Shown piece after piece: positions 16,491 to 24,788 of a stretch of DNA of 64,000 nt. The position numbers and the translations under genes were made by a program. The DNA is from JAWWOW01 sp033851265. GTDB taxonomy: Bacteria > Actinomycetota > Actinomycetes > JAWWOW01. Each line of letters starts with the position of its first letter. Position 1 is the stretch's first letter. The notes beneath the pieces are model-generated. The model did no database searches. It was not told the origin of the DNA and was given only the letters and a program-made list of their open reading frames with translations. The stretch spans positions 124,001-188,000 of the forward strand of contig JAWWOW010000003.1 of assembly GCA_033851265.1 (NCBI GenBank). Direction: 5' to 3'.

Positions 16491-17261
16491 TCACGCGAAA
16501 TCGAGCACGGTCCAGCGAACGTCGCCGTCGCTGTCGCGTTGCTCGTCCAGCCTGCCGATCTCCTCGGCAGCCCAGCGACGCGTCACCTCGGCCGCGGCCT
16601 GACGATCCTCGGCCGTCATATTCCAGGTCCACGACCACTGGCCGGACGACAAGCGGTCGATGTACTCGGTGATTGAGCTGGTACGGCGTACCACGATTGG
16701 GTCGAGATCGCGTCGACTCGTTGCGCGTTCGGTCAGCCAACTCTCTGCGTCGGCTCGCCGTTGGTCCTGCACAGGCCATTGACTGCTGTCGCCGCACGCG
16801 ACTCGAAAGCGGGCACGGACCACCTCGCGCCACCCGGTCTCTTGATCACCGCCGGAGGTGAGGAGCGCTCGGGCTCCCGGTCGCAGCGTCCGGAGCAACT
16901 CGCTCGCTGCCGTTCTCCAATCAGGAACGAGATGAAAGATGTGCGAGGCAATTGCGGCGTCGAATGATTGGTCCGCGAACGGCAACTGCGTGATATCGCC
17001 CTGGACGATCGGCATGGCCTTCCCACCGGGCTTGCTTCGCAGCACTGCCAGCATCGGCAGTGACACATCAACGCCGACGACAGGGATTCCCATCTCATCG
17101 AGAGGCAGCGAGATGCGACCGGTGCCGACAGCGATCTCGATCACACGTCGACGTCCCGACAACTCACGGGCGAGCAGCGCGGTCACCGCGACCGCCGACT
17201 CGGGGGGCAGGCTACGAGTCTGGTCGTAGTAGGCCGCGGCTCGATCGAAACTGACCGTCAC
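16491..17261 (-). CDS. SAM-dependent methyltransferase
   Basis: A 256-aa class I methyltransferase. Motif I is V-I-E-I-A-V-G-T-G-R (about 40-49), followed by the acidic strand V-V-G-V-D-V-S and L-P-F-A-D-Q-S-F-D-A-A-I. GTG 17261 is placed just after a GGTGACGG direct repeat; a longer reading to 17333 would overlap the divergent ferritin gene. The substrate is unknown. The 25-bp gap to the ferritin-like gene must hold both promoters. Confidence 0.8.
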   Translation of the reverse strand: MTVSFDRAAAYYDQTRSLPPESAVAVTALLARELSGRRRVIEIAVGTGRISLPLDEMGIPVVGVDVSLPMLAVLRSKPGGKAMPIVQGDITQLPFADQSFDAAIASHIFHLVPDWRTAASELLRTLRPGARALLTSGGDQETGWREVVRARFRVACGDSSQWPVQDQRRADAESWLTERATSRRDLDPIVVRRTSSITEYIDRLSSGQWSWTWNMTAEDRQAAAEVTRRWAAEEIGRLDEQRDSDGDVRWTVLDFA

Positions 17262-17286
17262 CCCGTCACCGTAGTAACGTGCGACT

Positions 17287-17733
17287 GTGAAATTGAAGCC
17301 TCTCCCGCCGCGCAAGGTCATCCCGATCCTCAACGAGATCGTCGAGCTGGAGCTTGCGGGCGCCGTCCGCTACACGCAGTACTCGCTCATGGTCTTCGGG
17401 CACGCGCGTATCCCGATTCAGAGTTGGATGGACGCACAGGCCGCCGAATCGCTCATGCACGCGAAACTGGCCGGCGAAGAGGTCACCGCCCTCAAGGGCA
17501 AGGTCTCGTTGAAGATCGGTGAGCTGGTCGGTACGCATCACGACTCGGTCGACGCGATCATGCAAGAGCTCGTCGAGCATGAGAAGCGCGGCATCGAGTT
17601 GTACATGCGACTGCTCGATGTGGTCGAAGGATGCAGCGTCTCGCTCGAGGAGTACGCGCGCGAGATGATCCGGCAGGAAGAGCTGCACGTTGCGGAGATC
17701 GAGAAGATGCTCCGCAAACGCGGCGACGCGTAG
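17287..17733 (+). CDS. Ferritin-like (bacterioferritin-type) protein
   Basis: A 148-aa four-helix protein. Diiron-type ligands can be aligned: E-L-E-L-A-G-A-V-R-Y in helix 1, A-A-E-S-L-M-H-A in helix 2, E-H-E-K-R-G-I in helix 3, and R-Q-E-E-L-H-V-A-E-I in helix 4. This matches the bacterioferritin/rubrerythrin group, which stores iron or removes peroxide. GTG 17287 appears leaderless, with no Shine-Dalgarno sequence in the short divergent gap. Confidence 0.8.
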   Translation: MKLKPLPPRKVIPILNEIVELELAGAVRYTQYSLMVFGHARIPIQSWMDAQAAESLMHAKLAGEEVTALKGKVSLKIGELVGTHHDSVDAIMQELVEHEKRGIELYMRLLDVVEGCSVSLEEYAREMIRQEELHVAEIEKMLRKRGDA

Positions 17734-17737
17734 GCGG

Positions 17738-18913
17738 TTATCGGGTTCTCAGCCGGCGATACATCGCACCAATAGCTGCAGCCAGGAGTCCCAATAACAC
17801 CGCTGCTATAGCGACCGGGACGGTTCGGCTAGAGGAGTCTTCCGATGCCGTTGACGTCGTTTGGCTAGGTGCCCCGGTGGACGAGGTTGGCGGCGAGGCC
17901 GACCCCGAAGCGCCGGGCTTGGGCGTCACGGTCGGCGGCGTGCGGAGAATCGCCAACCCGAACAGGTCGAGTTGCCGGGGGAACACGGCAGTGGGCTTCG
18001 CGCCTGATTCGGGGCGGATGGACATCAGCGTCGATTTGCCGAGGGCAGCCCTGTCCTGTGAGTCGCGTTGACATTTCGGATAGAAGATCACGGCGCCATC
18101 CGGTGACCAGCGCGGGTTCAATGCGCAACCTGCGGTCGACGTCAGCTGTAGGACTCGGCCCGTGACAACGTCCTGGACAACGATCTGGCTGCGGTAGTGC
18201 TTGGTGGTCGAGTTCGGTGCTGCGGCTGAGAAGGCAACCTTTCGTCCGTCCGGTGAGACGTCCATTCCGTGAATGCTTGACGGCCCACGGATCGGCACCT
18301 TGCTACGACCGTCGAGATTGATGCTGTAGGCCTTGCAACATGGGTCCAAGCCGACGACGTAGGCGAGTCGTCGTCCGTTGGGATACCACGCGGGGTTGGT
18401 GCCCTCATCGGTGTGGGGAACACGCACGCGGTGCCTGCCGTCGGCGTTGATGACGTAGACGCCGGTCCCCGGTCCACCGCCCCCGTGTCCGTAGAGAATG
18501 CGTCGTCCGTCCGGCGACCATGCAGGGGTATACGCCAACTCGCTCTTGGTGGGGGTGATCGCATGTGCACCGCTGCCGTCGATGTTGGCGACAACGAGAT
18601 GACGCGGCCCTAGAAAGTCGTCCGTCGCCTGGAACTCGTAGGCAAGCCGTCGTCCATCGAGACTCAGTGAGGGGTCTTGGCTACCCAAGGGACCCACTCG
18701 GCGGAGGTGACTTCCATCGGCGTCGATGGAATAGAGATACGACCGTCCATCGAGCTTGGTTCGGCTATCGAAATAGAACTTCGCAACGCCATGTGTGTCT
18801 GCAGCCGTTGCCAGGGAGGTGTTTCGAGCCGTGGCCCGGGCCGGAATGCCATTGCTCGAACCAACGATCAGGAGCCCTGCGGCAAGGATTGCCACGCCTC
18901 GGCTCAGAACCAC
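17738..18913 (-). CDS. TolB-like (PD40) propeller with C-terminal membrane anchor
   Basis: A 391-aa exported protein. An N-terminal hydrophobic signal (about 5-20) is followed by a TolB/PD40 beta-propeller with repeated P-x-W-S-P-D-G-R-R-I and L-S-L-D-G-R-R-L-A-Y units (about 45-310). A serine/threonine/proline-rich linker (about 320-355) leads to a transmembrane helix (A-I-A-A-V-L-L-G-L-L-A-A-A) and an R-R-L-R-T-R tail. The topology puts the propeller outside the cell on a stalk. No enzymatic residues are evident. Confidence 0.78.
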   Translation of the reverse strand: MVLSRGVAILAAGLLIVGSSNGIPARATARNTSLATAADTHGVAKFYFDSRTKLDGRSYLYSIDADGSHLRRVGPLGSQDPSLSLDGRRLAYEFQATDDFLGPRHLVVANIDGSGAHAITPTKSELAYTPAWSPDGRRILYGHGGGGPGTGVYVINADGRHRVRVPHTDEGTNPAWYPNGRRLAYVVGLDPCCKAYSINLDGRSKVPIRGPSSIHGMDVSPDGRKVAFSAAAPNSTTKHYRSQIVVQDVVTGRVLQLTSTAGCALNPRWSPDGAVIFYPKCQRDSQDRAALGKSTLMSIRPESGAKPTAVFPRQLDLFGLAILRTPPTVTPKPGASGSASPPTSSTGAPSQTTSTASEDSSSRTVPVAIAAVLLGLLAAAIGAMYRRLRTR

Positions 18914-18922
18914 CTGGGCAGC

Positions 18923-19447
18923 CTAGGGATCCGCAATCTCCTGCGGAAGCGCGTCGAACCATTCGAGCACCATGCGTTCGTAGCGGATACCGAAGTCGAG
19001 CGTTGCAGTGAGGTATGGATCGCCGTCATCTCGCACCGCTGGCCAGACCGCCTCGAATTCCGACAACCGCTTGGCGTGCCGGGCGCGATGCGTGGCGACG
19101 TACGCCGCGAGCTTCTCCGGCGGAAGGTGCCGTCCGAAGCCGACTGTGAGCAGTAGCGGGAAGCGGATCAGCTCGGGACCGGGCTCGCGTTGCAGCCAGG
19201 CACGAAAGGCCGCTCGACCGGACGGGGTGAGCCGGTACGGCCGGCGCTCGCGCGGCCCGGTGGCCCCCGCCTTCACCAATCCGGCGTCGGCCATCGACGC
19301 CAGCTCGCGGTAGACCTGGCTGCGGGTCAGGCTCCAGAAGTCACCGATCAGCGTCTCGGCCGTGGTGACCAAGTCCCAGCCGGTCATCGGGCCGGCATGG
19401 AGGAACCCCAACAGCGATGCTGCCGTCGCGTTGAGCTGCGGAGCCAC
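18923..19447 (-). CDS. PadR family transcriptional regulator
   Basis: A 174-aa PadR-type repressor. The winged helix at about 8-75 contains G-F-L-H-A-G-P-M-T-G-W-D-L, Q-V-Y-R-E-L-A-S-M-A-D-A-G-L-V and R-P-Y-R-L-T-P-S-G-R; an all-helical C-terminal dimerisation domain follows. GTG 19447 has a strong AAGGAGGG. Two matched palindromes upstream (19464-19497) are the likely autoregulatory operators shared with the divergent membrane-protein gene. Confidence 0.88.
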   Translation of the reverse strand: MAPQLNATAASLLGFLHAGPMTGWDLVTTAETLIGDFWSLTRSQVYRELASMADAGLVKAGATGPRERRPYRLTPSGRAAFRAWLQREPGPELIRFPLLLTVGFGRHLPPEKLAAYVATHRARHAKRLSEFEAVWPAVRDDGDPYLTATLDFGIRYERMVLEWFDALPQEIADP

Positions 19448-19463
19448 GCCACCCTCCTTGACA

Positions 19464-19497
19464 GTCCATTGTGGACGGTGCTTTAGTCCACATTGGA
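19464..19497. promoter_or_regulatory. Twin TCCA-N3-TGGA operators, probably PadR
   Basis: GTCCA-ttg-TGGAC (19464-19476) and TCCA-cat-TGGA (19487-19497, with AG before it) are centred 22 bp apart, two helical turns, in the divergent gap next to padR. Same-face spacing fits two PadR dimers. Confidence 0.65.
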
Positions 19498-19521
19498 AGG
19501 TTAGCGCGCGGGGAGGCTGAC

Positions 19522-20007
19522 GTGCACGCGGTGCTGCTGGGCATTCACATTGCCGCTGGTTCGCTCGGGTTGCTCCTCGGCCCCATCGCGATGACCGCCC
19601 CGAAGCGGCCCGGTCGGCACACGCGTGCGGGCCTCGCCTACCAAGGCGCTACGGCGGTCCTCGCTGTCACCGCGATCGGGCTGGCCGTCTTCAACTGGAG
19701 CGAGTTGTGGTTCCTGGCGTTGATCGCGGTCGGCACCGAGGCGGCCGCTCTCGGCGGCTGGTGGGTGCAGGAGCGGCGACGCCCCGGTTGGCTGCCCGTG
19801 CACATCTCGTTGATGTGCGGGTCCTACATCTCCTTCGTGACGGCGTTGCTCGTCGTCAACAGCAACTCGATCATCGCCTGGATCCTGCCGACGATCGTTG
19901 GCTCACCGCTGATCGCATGGGCAGCGTCGGTGGCTGCGACCGGTCGCGGCAGTAGCCACGAGGTCGGCCTCCGCCGACACGGCGGGGCGGCAAGCCGCAG
20001 CCGATAA
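19522..20007 (+). CDS. DUF2306-like four-helix membrane protein
   Basis: A 161-aa integral membrane protein with four predicted helices. The first begins H-A-V-L-L-G-I-H-I-A-A-G-S-L-G-L and is followed by a K-R-P-G-R-H-T-R-A-G loop, a pattern resembling DUF2306 heme-type membrane proteins with conserved histidines. GTG 19522 has GGGAGG upstream; an in-frame GTG at 19471 lies inside the operators and is rejected. It is the likely target of the divergent PadR. Function unknown. Confidence 0.72.
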   Translation: MHAVLLGIHIAAGSLGLLLGPIAMTAPKRPGRHTRAGLAYQGATAVLAVTAIGLAVFNWSELWFLALIAVGTEAAALGGWWVQERRRPGWLPVHISLMCGSYISFVTALLVVNSNSIIAWILPTIVGSPLIAWAASVAATGRGSSHEVGLRRHGGAASRSR

Positions 20008-20017
20008 CCTGCCCGCC

Positions 20018-21037
20018 GTGACGTCGGCAGCCGCAATGAGCCCCATGCCCCCGGTCGAGCGGGTGCGACCCGGGCTGTGGAGCGTCCCGGTGCCGTTGCC
20101 CATGAGCTCGTTGCGCTACGTCTTCGTCTATGCATTCGAGACCGACCGTGGCCTCTACATCGTCGACACCGGATGGAACACCGACGAGGCGTTCGCAGCG
20201 TTGCAGTCCGGCATCGAGCAGATCGGCTCGTCGATCGCTGATGTCGTCGGTGTCCTTGTCACACACATTCATCCCGACCACTACGGACTTGCCGGTCGGG
20301 TGCGCGAGCACTCGGGGGCGTGGGTCGGGCTTCACCCGGCCGACGCGGCGCTGATCCACGAGCGGTACGACGAGCCAACCGATCTGTTGGAACGCGTCGG
20401 CAGCATGCTCCGTCGCATGGGTGCACCGCCCGAAGAGCTGGAACCGATGCGCAACGCGTCCATGCCCGTGCGCCCGTTCGTCGACGCAGCCGTGCCCGAC
20501 CGGCTGATCGAAGACGGCGAGAAGATGGAAATCCCGGGTTGGGACGTCTCGGCTATCTGGACGCCGGGACACTCACCTGGACATTTGTGCTTCTGGGAAG
20601 CCAACAACAAGTTGATGCTCGCCGGCGACCACATCCTGCCGCGCATCACGCCGAACATCCCGTTCCACCCGCAAGCTGCCGAGGATCCACTCGGCGATTT
20701 CCTCACGTCTCTGGTGAAGCTCGAGGACTATCGGGCGGAAGAGGTGCTGCCCGCACACGAGCATCGGTTCGTCGGACTACGTGGTCGTATTCACGAGCTC
20801 CAAGGTCACCACGAACGACGATTCGCCGAGGTGCTGGCCGCGATCCGCAACGGGCACACAACCGCATGGGACATTGCGTCTCAGATGGGCTGGTCGCGGC
20901 CATGGTCGCGCATCGAAGGGTTCATGCGACGTGCTGCCGTTGGTGAGGCGATGGCTCATCTGCGGACGTTGGAGAAGCGTGGGTACGTTCGCGAGGTCAT
21001 GGGCGAGCCGTCGACATGGGAGATCGTTCCACAGTGA
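20018..21037 (+). CDS. MBL-fold hydrolase with C-terminal winged helix
   Basis: A 339-aa metallo-beta-lactamase-fold enzyme. T-H-I-H-P-D-H (about 89-95) is the metal site, W-T-P-G-H-S-P-G-H holds the later histidines, and A-G-D-H-I-L-P supplies the bridging aspartate. A C-terminal helical/winged-helix extension (about 265-335) resembles the LACTB2/glyoxalase-like branch that hydrolyses thioesters or phosphodiesters. It leads an operon with an EthD-like protein and an acyl-CoA ligase, so thioester hydrolysis is plausible. GTG 20018 is chosen; ATG 20036 is an alternative. Confidence 0.83.
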   Translation: MTSAAAMSPMPPVERVRPGLWSVPVPLPMSSLRYVFVYAFETDRGLYIVDTGWNTDEAFAALQSGIEQIGSSIADVVGVLVTHIHPDHYGLAGRVREHSGAWVGLHPADAALIHERYDEPTDLLERVGSMLRRMGAPPEELEPMRNASMPVRPFVDAAVPDRLIEDGEKMEIPGWDVSAIWTPGHSPGHLCFWEANNKLMLAGDHILPRITPNIPFHPQAAEDPLGDFLTSLVKLEDYRAEEVLPAHEHRFVGLRGRIHELQGHHERRFAEVLAAIRNGHTTAWDIASQMGWSRPWSRIEGFMRRAAVGEAMAHLRTLEKRGYVREVMGEPSTWEIVPQ

Positions 21038-21387
21038 TCAAGCTCATCTGTTTCCTCAAGCGCAAGCCCGGTTTGAGCGAAGAGGAGTTCCACAAGCACT
21101 GGCGCGAGGTGCATGGACCGCTCGTCAAGTCCACCAAGAGCGGGCAGTACGCCGTCGCTTACGAGCAGAACCACCGAACAGAGGGACCGCTCGAGCAGAT
21201 GGGTGCTGCGGACTTCGACGGTGTGACGGTGCAGTGGTACCGGTCCGTCGACGACTTCATCGCGTCGACGCGGGAAGCCGACTACGCGCAGATCGCCGAC
21301 GACATGACGAAGTTCCTCGACACGGACAAGCTGACCTGGATCCTCACCGAGGAAGCCGAAACCGTCTGGGACAACCGCTCGTCATGA
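21034..21387 (+). CDS. EthD-domain (dimeric alpha/beta barrel) protein
   Basis: A 117-aa ferredoxin-like protein with the EthD signature: I-C-F-L-K-R-K-P-G-L-S-E-E-E-F-H-K-H-W and H-G-P-L-V. EthD-type proteins accompany degradative pathways, as oxygenase helpers or small isomerases/decarboxylases. GTG 21034 overlaps the upstream stop (GTGA) and its own end overlaps the ligase start (ATGA), so the three genes are tightly coupled. Confidence 0.82.
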   Translation: MIKLICFLKRKPGLSEEEFHKHWREVHGPLVKSTKSGQYAVAYEQNHRTEGPLEQMGAADFDGVTVQWYRSVDDFIASTREADYAQIADDMTKFLDTDKLTWILTEEAETVWDNRSS

Positions 21388-23012
21388 CTACGGTCGCCGA
21401 CCTGTTGCTGGCACGGCGCGGCGACAACAGAGTCGGACTCGTCTTCGACGATGAGTCGTGGACCTACGACGAGTACGTCAGCGAGTCCATGCGGCGCGCG
21501 GCGTACCTGGCCACCACGCTCCGCTCCGACCACGAGCCGCATGTCGGCGTACTGCTCGACAACACGCCGGAGTTCTGTTTCTGGCTCGGCGGCGCCGCGT
21601 TACTGGGCGCCACCGTTGTCGGCATCAACCCGACTCGACGTGGCGATGACCTAGCTCGAGACATCGCGCACACCGAATGCCAATTGTTCGTCACCGAGTC
21701 GCGTCATCGCGAGCTGCTCGACGAGCTCGGCCTCGGGCTGCCGCTGTTTGACGTCGACGCTGACGGCGACCTGCCCGAAACGTCTGGTGACGTCGAGTCT
21801 CGTGACGTCAGTGACGAGACGAGATACCTGTTGCTGTTCACATCCGGCACGACGGCCGCGCCAAAAGCTGTCATCTGCTCGCAAGGTCGCCTCGCTCGGA
21901 TCGCCGACGTCATCGTCGATCGCTTCGAGCTGACACCGGATGACGTTTGCTACGGCGTGATGCCGATGTTTCACGGCAATGCGTTGATGACGTCGTGGGC
22001 GCCGGCGCTTGCCGCTGGTGCGACCCTCGCGTTGCGGCGCAAGTTCTCCGCATCGGGCTTTTTGCCCGACGTGCGCAGGTTCGGTGCGACGTACTTCAAC
22101 TATGTCGGCCGTCCGCTCGCCTACATCCTGGCGACGCCGGAGCAACCCGACGACGCGGACAACCCGTTGCGCCGCGCGTTCGGTAACGAGGCAGGCGCGG
22201 TCGATGTCGCTGCGTTCGAGAAGCGTTTCGACTGCGTGATCCAAGAGGGATATGGCTCGTCGGAGGGCGGTGCGGCAATCAACCGCACTCCGGAGACCCC
22301 TCCCGCCGCACTTGGTCCGGCTCCCGACGGTGTCGTCATTCTCAGCCAGGACAGCGGCGAGGAATGCGCGCTCGCCCTCTTTGACGAAACCGGCCGGTTG
22401 CTCAATGCGGATGACGCCGTGGGAGAGATCGTCAACATCACCGGTGCCGTCGGCTTCGAGGGATATTGGCGCAACCCCGAGGCGATGCAGACGCGCATAC
22501 AGGGCACGGCGTACTGGACCGGCGACCTCGGCTATCGCGACACCCAAGGGTTCATCTACTTCGCCGGGCGCGCTGACGACTGGATCCGCGTCGACGGCGA
22601 GAACATCGCGGCCACGCCGATCGAGCAGATCCTGCTTCGCCATCCGGATGTGATCGGCGCGGTTGTGTACGCCGTACCGGATCCCCGTGTTGGTGACCTG
22701 GTGATGGCGGCGATCGAGTTGCGCGATGGCACGAGCTTCGACGCTGCCAGCTTCGACAAATTCCTAGTCGAGCAGCCAGACCTCGGCACGAAGATGGCGC
22801 CGACGTTCGTCCGCATTGTCGATGCCATTCCTGCGACTGCAACCCTCAAGCCGGTACGCCGCGACCTCCGCCGCGAGGCGTGGACGTGCACGGACCCGGT
22901 CTGGTGGCGGCCGACCCGCGACGATGCCTATCGCCTGCTGACCGACGATGACGTCGCGACTATTGCTATGACGTTCAAGGATCACCGCCGCGAAAGACTC
23001 CTGCCGGAGTGA
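21384..23012 (+). CDS. AMP-dependent acyl-CoA ligase, FadD17/19-like
   Basis: A 542-aa adenylate-forming enzyme activating a carboxylic acid as acyl-CoA. The phosphate loop reads L-F-T-S-G-T-T-A-A-P-K-A, the A5 region Q-E-G-Y-G-S-S-E-G, and the hinge Y-W-T-G-D-L-G-Y-R-D. The catalytic lysine lies in A-T-L-K-P-V-R-R-D-L. The shape, including A-A-P-K in the loop and K-P-V-R-R-D-L, resembles mycobacterial FadD17/FadD19 steroid side-chain ligases, but I cannot prove that substrate. It is the third gene of the MBL-EthD operon. Confidence 0.88.
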   Translation: MTTVADLLLARRGDNRVGLVFDDESWTYDEYVSESMRRAAYLATTLRSDHEPHVGVLLDNTPEFCFWLGGAALLGATVVGINPTRRGDDLARDIAHTECQLFVTESRHRELLDELGLGLPLFDVDADGDLPETSGDVESRDVSDETRYLLLFTSGTTAAPKAVICSQGRLARIADVIVDRFELTPDDVCYGVMPMFHGNALMTSWAPALAAGATLALRRKFSASGFLPDVRRFGATYFNYVGRPLAYILATPEQPDDADNPLRRAFGNEAGAVDVAAFEKRFDCVIQEGYGSSEGGAAINRTPETPPAALGPAPDGVVILSQDSGEECALALFDETGRLLNADDAVGEIVNITGAVGFEGYWRNPEAMQTRIQGTAYWTGDLGYRDTQGFIYFAGRADDWIRVDGENIAATPIEQILLRHPDVIGAVVYAVPDPRVGDLVMAAIELRDGTSFDAASFDKFLVEQPDLGTKMAPTFVRIVDAIPATATLKPVRRDLRREAWTCTDPVWWRPTRDDAYRLLTDDDVATIAMTFKDHRRERLLPE

Positions 23013-23028
23013 CAATTACGCGCGGAGG

Positions 23029-24453
23029 TTATGGCCCGAGCCGGTAGTCGTGCGGTTCCGTGGTGGTGGTGTGGCCCTGTGGGCTGGTCCAGGTCCATGT
23101 TCGGTCGTCGTTTTGGACGACGGTCCAGCCGCCGAGGGTTTTCGCACGGTGCCATCGCCGGTTGGTTGGATGCAGGTTGTCGCGGTTGGTGTTTCCGCCG
23201 TCGTCGAACGCCAGTCCGTGGTCGATGTCGGCGCGAGTCGCTGGGACGGTGCTGCCAGGTCCGCTGCTCGTAACCGAGGTGGCGATGACGTGGCCGGCCA
23301 GGTCGGCGGGAATGCGGTAGGTGGTGCGGCCATAGTCGAGCAGGTGCCCAGACATCGGGTCCGTAATGACCCGGCGGATCTTGGCATTGGGTAGCAGGTC
23401 GGGCAGTGCCTCCGCCGGGATGAGCTGTCCGGTGCCGAGCAACTCCATGGGGTGGTTGGTCAGCCCAAGGAACGTGGTCAAGTCCACGGCGACGTGGATC
23501 TCGACCGGTCGCCCATGCTGTGTGGGATGTGCGGGAGAGTCCGTAGCGCCGGTCAGGTAGCGCACAGCGCCGTTAACGAGCCCGGCCCAACGCAACTCGT
23601 TGATAGTCCGCTCATCGCCGCCGGCCTTCGCCGCTCGCGCGTACGACTCGAGCCAGTTGTCGATCATCGCAGCGTCCTCGACGGGACCGTGACCGTTGAC
23701 GTAACTCGTCGAATCGGTCGCCGGAACCACGTCAGCGAAGCGCATCCGCCGTGCCCGTTGCTGCCGACGCGCGGCGGCCTCGGCATCGACGCGCGCCGCA
23801 GCCTTGTGCGCGAGGTAGTTGACCTGCCCCGGAGTCAGCGTCTCTGCCTTGGGCAGCACAAGCTCCTCATAACGCACGCACGCATCGTCGCTGAGCTCAG
23901 CGGACGCCTCGACGATCCGCAAAACGGAGAGGTAGCCGAGCCGTCCGTCGGTCAGCGCTGAGAACGTGCGTGGCAATGAGCGCAGCAACCGCCGCGCTGT
24001 CGTGACCAGTCGAGCAGCGGCGGGTTGCGACAGCGTCAACTCGGCGGCGACCGCGCAGTCAGTGAAATCAGGCTCTAGCCCACCTGCGGTCGGGTCCAGG
24101 GGATCGGGCTTCTCCCCGGCGAAAGCAACGATCGCCTGTAGCTTGCGGGCGGCCGCCGCGGCTTCGAAGCGTTGGCATTGCTTGGCCAGCCGCAGGTGCT
24201 GGTCCTCGTCGAGCTGGGTCGGGTCGATCTCGAACAACGAGCGCGCAGCATCCGGGCCGACTGGGGTCTGCTCGACCCAGGCGAGCGTTTCCGCGGCCGA
24301 CAACGGCCGCGTCGCTCCGTCGGGGTCGGGGCCGAAGCACTCCTCGAGCTCGTGCCAGTGCAGCGAGTTGATGAAGTCCTGGTCGTCGAAGGGATCCGGC
24401 GCGCCGAGGGTCTCGACCGGCTGCGCGTCGGGGGTGACCTGGTTATCGAACAT
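23029..24453 (-). CDS. DUF222/HNH endonuclease (13E12 repeat family)
   Basis: A 474-aa protein of the mycobacterial 13E12 family. A long helical DUF222 domain (about 60-300) includes L-T-P-G-Q-V-N-Y-L-A-H-K-A-A-A-R. The C-terminal HNH fold reads D-I-D-H-G-L-A-F-D-D-G-G-N-T-N-R-D-N-L and H-R-A-K-T-L-G-G-W. The structural CxxC cysteines usual in this HNH type are absent. The ATG lies inside a perfect LexA box, and a TATATT -10 precedes it, so the gene should be a leaderless, SOS-induced transcript. Several 13E12 genes of M. tuberculosis are known LexA targets. Confidence 0.88.
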   Translation of the reverse strand: MFDNQVTPDAQPVETLGAPDPFDDQDFINSLHWHELEECFGPDPDGATRPLSAAETLAWVEQTPVGPDAARSLFEIDPTQLDEDQHLRLAKQCQRFEAAAAARKLQAIVAFAGEKPDPLDPTAGGLEPDFTDCAVAAELTLSQPAAARLVTTARRLLRSLPRTFSALTDGRLGYLSVLRIVEASAELSDDACVRYEELVLPKAETLTPGQVNYLAHKAAARVDAEAAARRQQRARRMRFADVVPATDSTSYVNGHGPVEDAAMIDNWLESYARAAKAGGDERTINELRWAGLVNGAVRYLTGATDSPAHPTQHGRPVEIHVAVDLTTFLGLTNHPMELLGTGQLIPAEALPDLLPNAKIRRVITDPMSGHLLDYGRTTYRIPADLAGHVIATSVTSSGPGSTVPATRADIDHGLAFDDGGNTNRDNLHPTNRRWHRAKTLGGWTVVQNDDRTWTWTSPQGHTTTTEPHDYRLGP

Positions 24454-24461
24454 ATGTTCGA
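24446..24461. promoter_or_regulatory. LexA (SOS) box
   Basis: TCGAACATATGTTCGA is a perfect 16-bp palindrome and an exact match to the actinobacterial SOS box TCGAAC-N4-GTTCGA. It overlaps the start codon of the leftward HNH gene (24453) and lies between its TATATT and the coding region. Confidence 0.85.
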
Positions 24462-24515
24462 ATATAGGTCAAAGGTGCTCGCGATGCAAGCCTTCCGAGT
24501 GCAAATTTCCCTTGT

Positions 24516-24567
24516 TTATCAACAGATTTCGGTGCCACGGCCCCGACCACGGGCGCGGTTGTCCACA
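24516..24567 (+). other. Two DnaA-box-like nonamers
   Basis: TTATCAACA (24516-24524) and TTGTCCACA (24559-24567) lie on the same strand in the 189-bp gap between the HNH gene and the small basic gene. The second equals the common actinobacterial DnaA box. With only two copies and no replication gene nearby this is not an origin; it may be chance or a regulatory DnaA site. Confidence 0.3.
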
Positions 24568-24583
24568 GTTGATTGTTCGGTGA

Positions 24584-24613
24584 TTGACCATCGCCGTACC
24601 GTGTGATGGTCAA
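24584..24613. promoter_or_regulatory. Inverted repeat TTGACCATC-N12-GATGGTCAA
   Basis: Perfect nine-base arms end 29 nt before the 46-aa gene start. The left arm contains a -35-like TTGACC. It may be an operator or a leader hairpin for that gene. Confidence 0.45.
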
Positions 24614-24642
24614 CCAACCGCGCCAACGCCAGGGGAGTCGCA

Positions 24643-24783
24643 GTGGCTAAGGGCAAGGACCGGGGCGGGCGCGAAGCCAAGAAGCCCAAGAAGGACAAGA
24701 AGGCCAAGGCTGCGCCGGTGCGCACCACCGTCATCCCGCAACCCGAGCGCCACACAACCCCAGCAGCCGACGACGCTAAGTAA
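24643..24783 (+). CDS. Small basic lysine-rich protein
   Basis: A 46-aa protein starting A-K-G-K-D-R-G-G-R-E-A-K-K-P-K-K and continuing lysine-rich to about residue 24, then P-V-R-T-T-V-I-P-Q-P. AGGGGAG lies 6 nt before GTG 24643. The basic N-terminal half suggests nucleic-acid contact; similar short proteins are common but uncharacterised in actinobacteria. It lies head-on to the FKBP gene with a 5-nt gap. Confidence 0.72.
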   Translation: MAKGKDRGGREAKKPKKDKKAKAAPVRTTVIPQPERHTTPAADDAK

Positions 24784-24788
24784 GTAGG

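Noticed and set aside
20781..23012. A 743-codon frame including the ligase
   Set aside because: The part before 21384 overlaps the MBL and EthD genes in another frame and has no protein character.
24516..24567. Replication origin
   Set aside because: Only two DnaA-like nonamers, no AT-rich unwinding region and no dnaA, dnaN or parA neighbours.
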